A DNA stretch of 64,000 nt from Abyssisolibacter fermentans (GCF_001559865.1 NZ_LOHE01000079.1:1-64000); one strand, 5' to 3'; counted from the stretch's first letter, positions 17,746-27,631 are shown. Notes: generated from the sequence alone by a model not told the origin. A program made the numbers and translations.

Positions 17746-17866
17746 TTTTATTTATATTTTTATTTATATTTTTTTATTTTATTTATACTTTTTATTTTAT
17801 TTATACTTATTTATTTTGTTTATACTTATCTATTTTATTTATACTTTTTTATTTTATTTATATTAT
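17746..17866. repeat. AT-only tandem repeat
   Basis: Five to six imperfect units of about 19 bp (consensus TTTTTATTTTATTTATACT) lie between the divergent ArsR-type and M1-like genes. Nearly every base is A or T. It could be curved or easily melted DNA upstream of the ArsR promoter, or simple slippage. Confidence 0.75.
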
Positions 17867-18049
17867 AATTTTGAATTAAATGCAGTATTTTTACCTTTTT
17901 TATTTTTTTAATTATATATTTATTTAATCCTTGGTTGACTAATATTATTGACTTTAGTTATTAAAATTAAGTAAATCAATTGACATTTTTTTCATAGGTG
18001 CATTATAATTAAGTCACTATTTAAAATAAAATGCAAAGGAGCGATATGT

Positions 18050-19297
18050 ATGACACAAAGCTTTTCTAATTACTATGCTATATTAGATATTGATAACTTT
18101 AAGCATTTTTTAACAGCAAAAGTAACATTAGATTATTTAATAAAAAAAGAAAACACTACTAAATTAGTATTTTACATACACAAAGATCTAAAAATACATA
18201 ATATATCTAGTGAAAATTTAGATACATACGAAGTCGGAAATGATGTAGAAGAATGGTCACCTTTTATATCAGAATCAAAAAAAATAACAATAAACTTAAA
18301 AAAATCAATTCAAAAAGGTGAAACAGTTAATATATACTTTGAATATAGCGGTCATATTACTATAATTAAGGATTCTGAAATTAATAGAATATCAGATTAC
18401 TATACTGAATTAGGCATTTATTCTCCTTGGTTTCCATTATCAGAATCACTGGATAAAGCTTATTTCAACGTAAAAATAACAACTGATAATGAAAATATAG
18501 TAGTAGGAAATAATTCTAAACAAGAAAAGAATCACTGGATTATAAATCAAAAAATACCAACTAGCGATTGTACATTTTTAATATCTAAATACTTTAAAGA
18601 TAACAAATACGAAGCCAACTTTGGTAATGTATGTATATCGATTTATTATATCGAAAATAAGCACAAGCCTATATCAAAATTTCTACAAGAAAGAATATCA
18701 GTAATACTAAAAAACTATACTACTACATTTGGTCATATTGATAGTCAGTATATTTCAATAGTCATAGTGCCTAGAATCCAAGGAGGCGGTTATTGCAGGC
18801 CAGGATTAATTATACTACCTGATCGTAATACAGCAAATAGTCACTACAAATATCAAAGTGAAAATGAAGAAAAATACTATTTTAAATATCTTGCACATGA
18901 ACTGGCTCATTTATGGTGGTCAAAAGCCAGCGTATCTACTTGGGAAGATTGGCTAAATGAATCATTTGCAGAGTTTTCATGTTTGTCAGCTACAAGAAAC
19001 TATTATGGCGAAGAGGAATTTATCAAAACTATAAATAAATACAAGGATAATATCAAGGATTTACCACCAATAAAAGGCTTGGACAGAAATAACGAAAAAG
19101 CTTTTGATGTACTTTATACCAAGGGACCTGTTTTACTATATGAATTGGAACAAGAAATCGGTAGAGATACCTTTAAAAAGCTTCTAAACTGTATTCATAC
19201 TAGTAAAGTAGCTAACACAGATATGTTTCTTAATAAATTGTTAGAGTTAACAAAAAATGATATAGTAAATAATTTCATCAAAAAATTGGAAAGTTAG
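18050..19297 (+). CDS. M1-like (gluzincin) metallopeptidase, compact form
   Basis: The zinc site is HELAH with a downstream Glu in WLNESFAEF, the HExxH-x18-E pattern of M1 peptidases. An N-terminal beta domain (about 1-195) precedes the catalytic domain. At 415 residues it lacks the C-terminal helical domain of classical M1 aminopeptidases. Where GxMEN is normally found it has GGGYCRPGLIILP, so the exopeptidase N-terminus-binding site may be altered. There is no signal peptide, so it is probably cytoplasmic. AAAGGAG precedes the ATG. It is a monocistronic unit with a terminator. Confidence 0.8.
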   Translation: MTQSFSNYYAILDIDNFKHFLTAKVTLDYLIKKENTTKLVFYIHKDLKIHNISSENLDTYEVGNDVEEWSPFISESKKITINLKKSIQKGETVNIYFEYSGHITIIKDSEINRISDYYTELGIYSPWFPLSESLDKAYFNVKITTDNENIVVGNNSKQEKNHWIINQKIPTSDCTFLISKYFKDNKYEANFGNVCISIYYIENKHKPISKFLQERISVILKNYTTTFGHIDSQYISIVIVPRIQGGGYCRPGLIILPDRNTANSHYKYQSENEEKYYFKYLAHELAHLWWSKASVSTWEDWLNESFAEFSCLSATRNYYGEEEFIKTINKYKDNIKDLPPIKGLDRNNEKAFDVLYTKGPVLLYELEQEIGRDTFKKLLNCIHTSKVANTDMFLNKLLELTKNDIVNNFIKKLES

Positions 19298-19347
19298 TTT
19301 CTATATTTTTTAATTCTGGCTTGGAACAAATAGAATCCTAACTAAAC

Positions 19348-19384
19348 AAAACACCTCTCAAATAAATATTGAAGAGGTGTTTTA
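19348..19384. terminator. Bidirectional terminator
   Basis: AAAACACCTCT and AGAGGTGTTTT flank a 14-nt loop between convergent genes (M1-like peptidase and chemoreceptor). A- and T-rich arms allow function in both directions. Confidence 0.8.
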
Positions 19385-19398
19385 TTATCTATAATTTT

Positions 19399-21498
19399 TT
19401 ATATCTTAAATTTAGCAAGTTCTTCTTGGAGTTCTATTGCTAATTGGGATAGATTTTCACTTGCACCAGATACTTGTTGAACTGATGCTGTTTGTTCTTC
19501 TGTAGATGCAGATGCTTCCTGGGTTGCAGCTGCGTTTTCCTCAGCTATAGCTGATAGATTCTCAATTATATCCGAAATATCAACTCTTTTTTCGTTCATT
19601 TCTTTAACTAATACATCCATTTTTTCAATAGAATCTTCTGCAATTCTAATAGCTGATGTAACCTCTTTAAGTTTACTTTCTGTTATATCAACACTTTCAG
19701 TCTGTTTTCCTACAATAACTTCAACTTTTTTTACTGTATCGACTGCATGGCTTGCGTTTTCATCTAACTCATTTACAATATTATCTATTTCTTTAGTAGA
19801 AGCGGTCGCTTGTTCTGCTAGTTTTCTAATTTCTTCAGCTACTACAGCAAAGCCTCGTCCTGCTTCACCAGCTCTAGCAGCCTCTATAGCAGCATTTAAA
19901 GCTAATAAATTAGTTTGTTCAGCTATTGAATTTATCATATTACTAGCTTCGCCTATTTTATTTGAGCTTTCTTTAGTTTTTACTATTACATCAAATATTT
20001 CCTTATTAGCAGCTTTACTTTCTTTTGTTTTAACTATTAAATCTTTTAAAATAACTAAACCTTCATCGGTAAGTTTTATAACTTCATTTGACTTATTGTC
20101 TATATCCATCATCATCTCACGATTTTGAGTTATAATATTTCCTAATTTAGTTACTTTTTCAAAACCTATTTCAGTACTTTTAGCTTGGTCACTCGCTCCA
20201 CTAGCTAGATCTTCAATAGTTCTAGCAATTTCTTCTGAACTTGTTGCCGATTGCAAAGCTGTAGCAGTTAATTCTTCAGATGAAGCTGCAACTTGATTTG
20301 ATATATCTAGTGACTTTTTAACTAAAGCTATCAAATTCATTTGCATCTTTGCTAAGGCATTTGTCATATCTCCTATTTCGTCTTTTCGCTTTAAATATTC
20401 TACGGCATCGCTGTTTTCATCAAAAGTTAAATTAAATGTAGCTAATCGCTTAATAATACCCTCTAATCCCTTTATTGGCTTAATAACTTTATTACTATTA
20501 TAATACATGATAGTACCCATCAATATAACACCAATTATAGCTGCTATTACTAACTTCTTTACATTATTGTATGTATTTTTCATGTATTCATTAGAAGGAA
20601 CTGTCGTCGTATAAGACCAATATTTATCAACTCCTTCAAATCTGATTGGTATATAAAAAGCTTGTACATCTTGTTTTAAAGTATCTGAATATTTATCAAC
20701 CATGAAACTTTCACCATTTTGAAGTTTTTCTAAATATTCATCTGCACCTTCTTGTGTAAATTCAACACCAATTTTATTTTCTTTATCTGCTTCCTTATGC
20801 ACTAATACAATTCCTTTATCATTTAAAAGCCTGCCAAAACCACTATCATATAACTTAACATGTGAATTAATTTCAGTAAGTTTTTCAAGAGATATATCTA
20901 TCCCTACAACACCTATAAATTGATTATTTATTATTATTGGTTCTGAAAAAGTTACAGTAGTAACGTTTTTCCCACCTCTCTCATATGTTTCTGGTTCAGC
21001 TATAAATCTTTTTTTAGTTTTTTTAGGCATAGTATAATAATCACTTGTATTAAATTCTTTACATAAATCTAACACTAGATTATTACCGTTTTTAGACCAG
21101 CATGGAAGGTATCTGCCATTTTTATCACTACCTTTTGTATTAGCAAACTCAGCATCTTTACCATCAAAAGCATTTGGTTCAAATACTGCCCAATAACATA
21201 TGTAATTTTCATTTATTTCAAGTTCTTCTTTAAGTATATTATTTACAGAATCTCTATCTGTAACATTATTCATTTTTAGAGTCTTTATAGTATAAGCCAT
21301 AGCTTCTACATCATTTACAGCTTCATTAAATATATCTTGCATTTCAGTTGCAGCTTCATTAGTAGTCTGTGCAACTAAATCTATGGTTTTCTCTTTGATA
21401 TCCATATACATGTTATACATCAAAATACTTATGATTGCTCCAAAAATTATTATAATAATTCCTAGATTTACAGCTATTAATCTTGTCTTAAGTTTCAT
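19399..21498 (-). CDS. Methyl-accepting chemotaxis protein with Cache sensor domain
   Basis: It has an N-terminal helix, a periplasmic-type dCache domain (about 35-290) with [10 protein letters not shown] and [13 protein letters not shown], a second helix (about 310-330), HAMP, and a cytoplasmic signalling domain. The hairpin tip reads [20 protein letters not shown], the invariant MCP motif. It would control the CheA kinase in response to an external small molecule, perhaps an amino or organic acid. The ATG at 21498 has an AGGAGGAGAATTA site; the frame is open 7 codons further. Confidence 0.92.
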   Translation of the reverse strand: MKLKTRLIAVNLGIIIIIFGAIISILMYNMYMDIKEKTIDLVAQTTNEAATEMQDIFNEAVNDVEAMAYTIKTLKMNNVTDRDSVNNILKEELEINENYICYWAVFEPNAFDGKDAEFANTKGSDKNGRYLPCWSKNGNNLVLDLCKEFNTSDYYTMPKKTKKRFIAEPETYERGGKNVTTVTFSEPIIINNQFIGVVGIDISLEKLTEINSHVKLYDSGFGRLLNDKGIVLVHKEADKENKIGVEFTQEGADEYLEKLQNGESFMVDKYSDTLKQDVQAFYIPIRFEGVDKYWSYTTTVPSNEYMKNTYNNVKKLVIAAIIGVILMGTIMYYNSNKVIKPIKGLEGIIKRLATFNLTFDENSDAVEYLKRKDEIGDMTNALAKMQMNLIALVKKSLDISNQVAASSEELTATALQSATSSEEIARTIEDLASGASDQAKSTEIGFEKVTKLGNIITQNREMMMDIDNKSNEVIKLTDEGLVILKDLIVKTKESKAANKEIFDVIVKTKESSNKIGEASNMINSIAEQTNLLALNAAIEAARAGEAGRGFAVVAEEIRKLAEQATASTKEIDNIVNELDENASHAVDTVKKVEVIVGKQTESVDITESKLKEVTSAIRIAEDSIEKMDVLVKEMNEKRVDISDIIENLSAIAEENAAATQEASASTEEQTASVQQVSGASENLSQLAIELQEELAKFKI

Positions 21499-21556
21499 TA
21501 ATTCTCCTCCTACATACATGATTTTTTAATACCTTAATACTATTTCGATACGTATA

Positions 21557-21596
21557 TTGTCGAATAATATTAGAATAGCGACTTTTTTTGTCGTAT
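21557..21596. promoter_or_regulatory. Spo0A-box-like sites between mcp and xre genes
   Basis: TTGTCGAA at 21557-21564 matches the 0A-box consensus TGTCGAA. TTTTTGTCGTAT at 21585-21596 is a one-mismatch neighbour. They lie in the shared upstream region of the divergent chemoreceptor and Xre genes. This is motif resemblance only. Confidence 0.3.
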
Positions 21597-21716
21597 TATT
21601 ATTTTCATACAATTATATCATATAAAATAGCAACAATAAATAGTGATTACTCTTAATTGTTGCTTATATATAACTAGATATTAACCTATCCTATAAGTAA
21701 GAAGGAGGTATTTAAT

Positions 21717-22076
21717 TTGAAAACAAAAATTATAGACATCAAAAAAGTAGGTAGTAACATAAAGAAATATCGACTGAAAAAAAACTTAACACAGGAGCAA
21801 CTAGCATATAAAACTGAACTTTCACAACAATATATTGGTAATATTGAACGTGGTGTTACAACTTCTTCAATGGAAACCATCTTGAAAATATGTTATGCCT
21901 TAGATATAACACCTAATCATCTGTTTATTTCATCTTCAAAAATTAGTACTAAAGCACTACAAGAACAATTAGTAAATATGTTAGAAGATAGCACTGCCGA
22001 TGAAATAAAGCATATAATGAACTATATTACATTTATTAAAGACAGCAACCTTTTTAAAGATAATGAAACAAAGTGA
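21717..22076 (+). CDS. Xre-family helix-turn-helix regulator
   Basis: Residues about 12-65 form a Cro/CI helix-turn-helix (IKKYRLKKNLTQEQLAYKTE, then YIGNIERGVTTSSMETILKI). A short C-terminal helical segment may dimerise. It starts with TTG at 21717, placed by the strong AAGGAGG site 8 nt upstream. It is divergent from the chemoreceptor gene and may regulate it or itself. No phage genes are near. Confidence 0.8.
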   Translation: MKTKIIDIKKVGSNIKKYRLKKNLTQEQLAYKTELSQQYIGNIERGVTTSSMETILKICYALDITPNHLFISSSKISTKALQEQLVNMLEDSTADEIKHIMNYITFIKDSNLFKDNETK

Positions 22077-22231
22077 TACAGATTTAACATGAATATATTT
22101 GAACTAGCCAATGTTCTTACTGTTTTCATAACAACTTTAAGCATAATTTATGTAATATAGAAAAAATACTATTCTTTAATATTCCTATAGATTAGAAATT
22201 ATTTTCCTCTATTATTGGCTAAACAAAGCAA

Positions 22232-22271
22232 GTGTATAAACCTCCAGGACTAATATTGGAGACTTATACAC
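22232..22271 (-). terminator. Hairpin downstream of the pdaB fragment
   Basis: GTGTATAA and TTATACAC enclose a second stem (CTCCA/TGGAG). It sits at the downstream end of the truncated pdaB copy but lacks a strong T-run. Confidence 0.4.
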
Positions 22272-22310
22272 TATGGTTTTGTATGACTATTTAATTTTCC
22301 TTTGGCTCAA

Positions 22311-22526
22311 AATCTGTTTACCAGTACTATCTATACGAAAATCTCCTTTATGTATCAATTCTGACACTGGAACTATTTCATACCCCTGTGCTTGAAGCTT
22401 CTGTATAACTAATGGTAAAAACTCAGATACATATTTTGAAATAACACTATGGATCCATTTTTTACATTTCTCGTTACCTTGTCAACTACAGGCTGTACTC
22501 CATATGATTTCCAATCAAGGCTGTCA
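22311..22526 (-). pseudogene. Truncated, frameshifted copy of the pdaB-like gene
   Basis: About 215 bp match the 3' third of the intact gene (26096-26321) at more than 90% identity, in the same orientation. A deletion of about 10 bp removes the FHNNSK region and breaks the frame. Homology stops abruptly upstream at the codon region for DVDSLDW. It is clearly a leftover of duplication or recombination. Confidence 0.85.
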
Positions 22527-23114
22527 CCATTAGTTATAAAAGTAAACTAGTCTTAACTTTTGCATTAGTAGTGTTTAATCGTACGCGCAATAAAACCTTC
22601 AAACAATTGTACCTACACGAAAACTTTATTCAGCATAATTTTTTCAATTTTTATCCAATATTGTGCTCCAATAATATTCGTTTATTTGTATTTCCCTTTA
22701 CTAATATCTTTCGTTAATAATCCTCTTCTCTGTTAAAACAGTCCAAAAATACTATAGTTATGTTCTTGAAGCTATTTGTAAAATACTTCTTTATCAATAA
22801 AAAAGCCTATATTTTCGTTCAATAATTCACTTAATATCAAAACAGATAATTTTACCTTCAGAATGATTATCATATACCTATTTTAAAAATTACATACTTA
22901 TTACCTACATTCCAAGTTTCTCATTTTAGACATTAAATATTTATACCTAATAATGATAATGATTGTAGATATTTTATACAACGGCACATTATTAGCCTAA
23001 ATTAGAATTTTCTTCTACCTTTTTCTAGTAACACCCTTCTTCTAAGAAAGTGAATGTTATCAACACTCTATTTAGATGAAGTTGCACAGGGAAACTCATA
23101 ACCTCTCTCACACA
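22527..23114. other. Noncoding, apparently decayed DNA
   Basis: No continuous reading frame or structured element was found between the pdaB fragment and the Nudix remnant. The sequence has many stops in all frames. Confidence 0.4.
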
Positions 23115-23362
23115 TCAGACATCTCGTTCATACAGCAATTTAAATTTTGGTCGTGTTATGTATGAAGCATATGTAACTCTATTATCAAAATCTATATTTT
23201 TTTAAATCTGTATCTTTGTGTTGGCGAAGTTATGTAATCCATAACTTTATCTCTATGAACCCAGATTACTTCACTTGTTTCCTCTGAGCTTTGAATCTCT
23301 CCTGATTCATATTCATAAATAAAATCCATCATTACCTTTGTAGGCACTTGTGTCACCTTCTG
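23115..23362 (-). pseudogene. Remnant of a Nudix hydrolase gene (C-terminal part, frameshifted)
   Basis: Minus-strand translation gives YEYESGEIQSSEETSEVIWV then VMDYITSPTQRYRFKK, a typical Nudix C-terminus (SxETxEVxWV... TxPxxRYR). A frameshift in an A-run (near 23200) moves the reading to another frame that continues FDNRVTYASYITRPKFKLL to a stop at 23115. The catalytic Nudix box is absent. The gene is dead. Confidence 0.55.
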
Positions 23363-23409
23363 AAAACTGTTTCATCTTTATGTATCCTGTGCGGATATCC
23401 ATTTATTAA

Positions 23410-25428
23410 TCATAAAACCCTAAAATCTTTCATACTTTCTCCAAGAATATAGTGTGAAAACCACATCAAATTCTGCTTCATTATAGCCCTATTAATTCCT
23501 GGTTTGTTAGAGCTATACCCCATTCCTTTAAATATAACTAATTCTGTATCAACTTCCATATCCTTTAGCCCTTGATATAGCTCATATGCATTTATAATTG
23601 GAACTCCTGCATCCTTTTCACCATGTTGGATCAAGGTGGGTGTACAGGCTGATTTAATATATGTTATTGGTGAAGTTTTAGCATATATCTCTGAATCATT
23701 CCATGGATTATCTCCTAAATACATCCTAATAAATTGATGTATATTTGTATTCACATAATAGGTTATCCAATCACTAATTCCACCTCCTACTGAAATAGCT
23801 TTAAATCTATCACTATATGTAGAACAGAAGGCTGATATATATCCTCCTTGACTCCATCCCATAACTCCTACTCTATCCTTATTTACAATCCCCTTGTCAA
23901 CTAGTGTATCCACGCCAGATATAACATCTTCGTAGTCACCAATTCCCAGTTTTCTATAGTTTGCTTTTAAGAATTCATTACCATATCCTGAACTTCCTCT
24001 GTAGTTTGGTTCTAATACTATAAAGCCCTTTTCAATAAACTGCTCAATAGGATATTTTTCATTAAAACAGCCTGAAGATATTGGAAAAGATGCACTCTTT
24101 GGTCCACCATGGATTACTACCAATAAAGGATATTTTTTATTAGAATCGAACTCTATTGGGATTGATAAAACCCCTTCTATTTCTAGACCATCACTATTTT
24201 TCCATGAGATTATTTCCCTGTTACTTTTAAGTTTCCCCTTTAAAATACTATTCTCGTTGGTTATTTTTTTATCATCTAAATAGACTTCAAAAGTTTCATT
24301 TGATATAGCCTTATTATATGATATATGATTTCCATCCTTTGTTATAGAAACATCTATTATACAGCAATCTATTTTTTCACTTAACATGTCCACATTACCA
24401 TCATCCGATAGTAATCCAATAATGTAATTAGTTTTATTCTGCCATCTAATTAAAATTCCTTTAGATGTCCATCGTATTGGAATAACCGTACTATCAAAAT
24501 CTGTTAATGGTTGAATTAGCTCTCCACTATTAATATCATATATCTCAAGTGTACTATCTTTTATATGTTTCTTATAGTATTCCTTCTCTCTTATACTTGT
24601 TGTATAACATATTTTGGTGCCATGAGGAGAAAAGCAAACGCTACCCCCTAATAATTTATTGCTATTTATCTTTTGTAACTTTCCAACTTTAATATCTAGT
24701 ATGTATAGGTCTCCATTCTGATAATTTCCCCTTTCTGGGCTTGGTGTAGCTATAAATACAACCTTTTTCCCATCATTTGAAATATCAAATTCATGGATAT
24801 GAAAATTCTTACCATCAGTTAGTTTATATGCAACACTATTTTCCTTTTCATTTTCATTCTCAGCTATTCCATAATATTCTGGACATTCATATTTATCATT
24901 AGATTTTTTTATGCATTTTTCTATTTCAATGTAATATAAACAATTATTCTGGTATTCCTTGCCTATATGATGGAATTCTCCATATATCTCCCTGCGTTTC
25001 TTTATCTCCTCAGATTCTTTTGATTGTGCAACATAATAAAAACCCTTGCCAGTAGGCTCCCATTTGAATTTACTGATCCCTTCTTTCTCATCAGTAATTT
25101 GAACCTCACTATAACCATCTTTTGACTTAACAAAAATCTGATTTTTCTTCTTATCCCCATCACAAACTGTACTAAGGTATGCAATATGTTTAGAATCTGG
25201 AGACCATAATGGATATGTACAATCTATATCCCTATTTGATAATTGGTAAGATTGCCCCTTATCTTTTTCATATATCCATATTTGATTCATATATTTATTG
25301 TCTTTCCAGTTAGCTGTCTTCTTGACAAATGCTACGTTTTTACCATCATCACTTATGTTTGTATCTGTTAAGGTTGGTAATGAAATAATCTCTTCTATAC
25401 TTAAATATTTTTTTTCATTAATATTCAA
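23410..25428 (-). CDS. S9-family (prolyl oligopeptidase-like) serine peptidase, catalytic His replaced
   Basis: An N-terminal beta-propeller (about 20-400, with WSPDSKHIAYLS and similar blades) is followed by an alpha/beta-hydrolase domain. The nucleophile is Ser526 in GWSQGG and the acid is Asp606 in GEKDAGVP. The position expected to be His (family GxGH) is Tyr638 (KGMGYSS), coded TAT where CAT would be His. Activity is therefore doubtful. It starts with TTG after AGGGGG. No signal peptide is present. The gene lies between an intact and a truncated pdaB copy. Confidence 0.85.
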   Translation of the reverse strand: MNINEKKYLSIEEIISLPTLTDTNISDDGKNVAFVKKTANWKDNKYMNQIWIYEKDKGQSYQLSNRDIDCTYPLWSPDSKHIAYLSTVCDGDKKKNQIFVKSKDGYSEVQITDEKEGISKFKWEPTGKGFYYVAQSKESEEIKKRREIYGEFHHIGKEYQNNCLYYIEIEKCIKKSNDKYECPEYYGIAENENEKENSVAYKLTDGKNFHIHEFDISNDGKKVVFIATPSPERGNYQNGDLYILDIKVGKLQKINSNKLLGGSVCFSPHGTKICYTTSIREKEYYKKHIKDSTLEIYDINSGELIQPLTDFDSTVIPIRWTSKGILIRWQNKTNYIIGLLSDDGNVDMLSEKIDCCIIDVSITKDGNHISYNKAISNETFEVYLDDKKITNENSILKGKLKSNREIISWKNSDGLEIEGVLSIPIEFDSNKKYPLLVVIHGGPKSASFPISSGCFNEKYPIEQFIEKGFIVLEPNYRGSSGYGNEFLKANYRKLGIGDYEDVISGVDTLVDKGIVNKDRVGVMGWSQGGYISAFCSTYSDRFKAISVGGGISDWITYYVNTNIHQFIRMYLGDNPWNDSEIYAKTSPITYIKSACTPTLIQHGEKDAGVPIINAYELYQGLKDMEVDTELVIFKGMGYSSNKPGINRAIMKQNLMWFSHYILGESMKDFRVL

Positions 25429-26039
25429 TTAATAACCCCCTAATCTTTATTGGTGTTGTTAAAGATTTAAGCATAATCTTTGACTCAACCTATTGATCTT
25501 ACTTTGAATTTATATCAAAACTTTGTCCCTCCAAAAAGAGGTATGATTTTGTTGAACCCACAATCATAATTTCTAAATGAAAGGAAGCAAAATTTGAACA
25601 CTATAATTAAACTAATCTATATCAGCTTTCAAGGAAAAAATTATTACTTATCTCCTAATTGTAATTCTTCGCAAGGACTACAAATTTATTTAAAAACATT
25701 TTAGCATAAAAACAGTGACATCTATATGTCACCGTTCTCATAATTTTTTATTAATGTTTTCAAATGTTCCTTAATTCTTTGCTGATAGGATAAAGGTTAA
25801 AGAACTAACTACAATTAACACAATTGATTTCAGAATACAAGACTATGATAGTATCCACAACTCAATATCATTCTTTATAAAAGAGCTATTAGCTTTACTC
25901 TTCCAATAGTCGCATTAGTTTATCTTAAAGCTGATGCCTATTGTATTACTTTATATCTACTATTAAATACTATTTAAATCAACTATTTATATTAATTCAA
26001 TCATTATAAATATAAAATTACAGCTCAAAATAGTAATAA
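25429..26039. other. Intergenic region of about 600 bp
   Basis: No gene was recognised between the S9 peptidase and pdaB-like genes. It contains one hairpin with a T-run on the minus strand (25707-25733: GGTGACAT pairing with ATGTCAC then TGTTTTT). It lies more than 300 bp after the pdaB terminator and about 280 bp before the S9 start, so it is not assigned to a gene. The promoter of the S9 gene must lie here but was not identified. Confidence 0.4.
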
Positions 26040-26069
26040 GCGTAAGCACCACATCATGGTTTCTTACGC
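26040..26069 (-). terminator. Terminator-like hairpin of the pdaB-like gene
   Basis: GCGTAAG (26040-26046) and CTTACGC (26063-26069) form the stem just past the stop codon on the minus strand. Confidence 0.6.
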
Positions 26070-26077
26070 TCTACTTT

Positions 26078-26851
26078 CTATTTTGTTTTAATTTTAATCT
26101 GTTTACCAGTACTATCTATACGAAAATCTCCTTTATGTATCAATTCTGACACTGGAACTATTTCATACCCCTGTTCTTGGAGCTTCTGTATAACCAATGG
26201 TAAAAATTCAGACACATATTTTGAATTGTTGTGAAATAAAACTATAGATCCATTTTTTACATTTCTCGTTACTTTGTCAACTACAGGCTGTACTCCATAA
26301 GACTTCCAATCAAGGCTGTCAACATCCCATTGTATAACATAATATCCTAACTCTCTACATGTTTTAATTAACCTATCATTATAATCTCCAAAAGGAGGCC
26401 TGAATACCACTGTTTTTTGTCCAGTTAATTTTTTTACTACATTTTCAGTCCCTTTTAATTCTTTTATAATCTGCTCTTTACTAAGCTTTGACATGTGAGG
26501 GTGTGTAGAAGAATGATTCCCTATTTCATGACCTCTTTTATGAATTTCTTTAACCATCTCAGGATACTTTTCTGCCCAAAACTTAACTAAGAAAAAAGTA
26601 GTCTTAACATTATACTTATCGAGTGTATCTAATATATCTAAAGTATGTTCAGCTCCCCATGCTGCATCAAAACTAATAGCAATTTTTTTCTCCTTTTTGT
26701 CAACACAATATATTGGTAATTCTTTTTTTGGAGCAAATACATAATCTATACCATCATCTATAATATTTGACCATCTAATAGCTGAAAATACAAATAGAAA
26801 TAGCATTATATATTTTATAATATTCTTTTTATTCAATAAAACTATTTTCAT
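26078..26851 (-). CDS. pdaB: Polysaccharide deacetylase, PdaB-like sporulation type
   Basis: One N-terminal membrane anchor (about residues 9-27) precedes a NodB homology domain. Motifs are ISFDAAWG (first Asp kept, second replaced by Ala, as in PdaB-type proteins), HSSTHPHM, RPPFGDYN, WDVDSLDW and VLFHNN. It probably acts on spore-cortex or cell-wall glycan. The ATG at 26851 has AAGGGGG at correct spacing; a TTG 7 codons upstream is open but not positioned. A truncated copy lies at 22311-22526. Confidence 0.8.
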   Translation of the reverse strand: MKIVLLNKKNIIKYIMLFLFVFSAIRWSNIIDDGIDYVFAPKKELPIYCVDKKEKKIAISFDAAWGAEHTLDILDTLDKYNVKTTFFLVKFWAEKYPEMVKEIHKRGHEIGNHSSTHPHMSKLSKEQIIKELKGTENVVKKLTGQKTVVFRPPFGDYNDRLIKTCRELGYYVIQWDVDSLDWKSYGVQPVVDKVTRNVKNGSIVLFHNNSKYVSEFLPLVIQKLQEQGYEIVPVSELIHKGDFRIDSTGKQIKIKTK

Positions 26852-26893
26852 ATCATAACCCCCTTGAGTCAAAAAATAGTCATCTATTATAAT

Positions 26894-27110
26894 TTATTTA
26901 GATATATCATTTATTATTACTTCTTTTTTAAACTGTACAAATAATAGTTTAATATGTTTTCATCCTCATTTTCACAAACTATAATATAGTCATTAGGGCT
27001 ATATGATATACTTGGGAAAGAATTAAAACGTCTGTTTACTGTTTTACCTATCCCCTAAAAAACTCTTCATTTCTTCTAACTCTCGGTACAGAGTCCATAA
27101 ATTGAATCCA
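26894..27110 (-). pseudogene. Decayed gene fragment with NLWTLYRELEEMK segment
   Basis: Minus-strand reading gives FNLWTLYRELEEMKSFLGD, a stop or frame change, then VNRRFNSFPSISYSPNDYII and NYYLYSLKKEVIINDISK to a stop at 26894. The first segment also occurs, nearly unchanged, in the remnant at 33002-33240. I do not recognise the parent family; the two fragments look like decayed members of one gene family. Confidence 0.4.
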
Positions 27111-27195
27111 CCCATGCAATATCAATAAATATAATCCTCCATTTTTCTATAAATCTTTATTATAATTCTATACGTTACATCGGTAAATAATTAAT

Positions 27196-27231
27196 AAAAA
27201 AATAGAACAGACACTTTATTCGTCTGCTCTA
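27196..27231 (-). terminator. Terminator of the beta-glucoside operon
   Basis: Minus-strand AGAGCAGAC pairs with GTCTGTTCT and runs into seven T residues. It lies beyond the ptsI remnant and closes the bgl transcription unit. Confidence 0.75.
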
Positions 27232-27332
27232 ATAGAATATAAATATTAGTTTACTAATAAAAAGTAGATATTTTCTATCTCCGCTTTCGTATGGAGATGT
27301 AAAGTAAATCTAACTCAAAAGTTAATCAGTAA

Positions 27333-27615
27333 CTAAATAATGTAATTTAAAATTTCTTCAGCTGTTGATAGCATAATAATTTTATCTATAATAACTTCCA
27401 TAACCTTTTTAGAAGTATTTCGAATGATATATCTAGAATTTAATATGCACGGGAAGACTCATACTTAATTCATCTAATCCCATACCTAATAAAGCTGCAG
27501 GTGTTTCCATCATCACTCCCACTTTTCCATACGTACTTGCTCTTAACTGAATCTTAAATATATCTACTTGATCTAAACACAAGCGTATAGCTCTATATAC
27601 TAAGAAGGAATTCAT
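27333..27615 (-). pseudogene. Remnant of a PTS enzyme I gene (ptsI)
   Basis: Three enzyme I segments survive in order: [35 protein letters not shown], and GLDELSMS. After a frameshift the true C-terminus continues as RYIIRNTSKK and IMLSTAEEI to a stop at 27333. About 480 N-terminal residues (including the active His) and internal parts (including the GTNDL region) are missing. It directly follows the PTS transporter gene, so an operon-specific enzyme I has been lost. Confidence 0.7.
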
Positions 27616-27631
27616 TTCCTAGTAATGCTAT

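Noticed and set aside
17746-17866. Tandem repeat considered as a CRISPR array or replication iterons
   Set aside because: Units are contiguous AT-only sequence without spacers, and no rep or dnaA gene or DnaA-box cluster is near.
22527-23114. Possible degraded transposase between the pdaB fragment and the Nudix remnant
   Set aside because: No DDE or other transposase motif could be read in any frame; the sequence is only described as decayed DNA.
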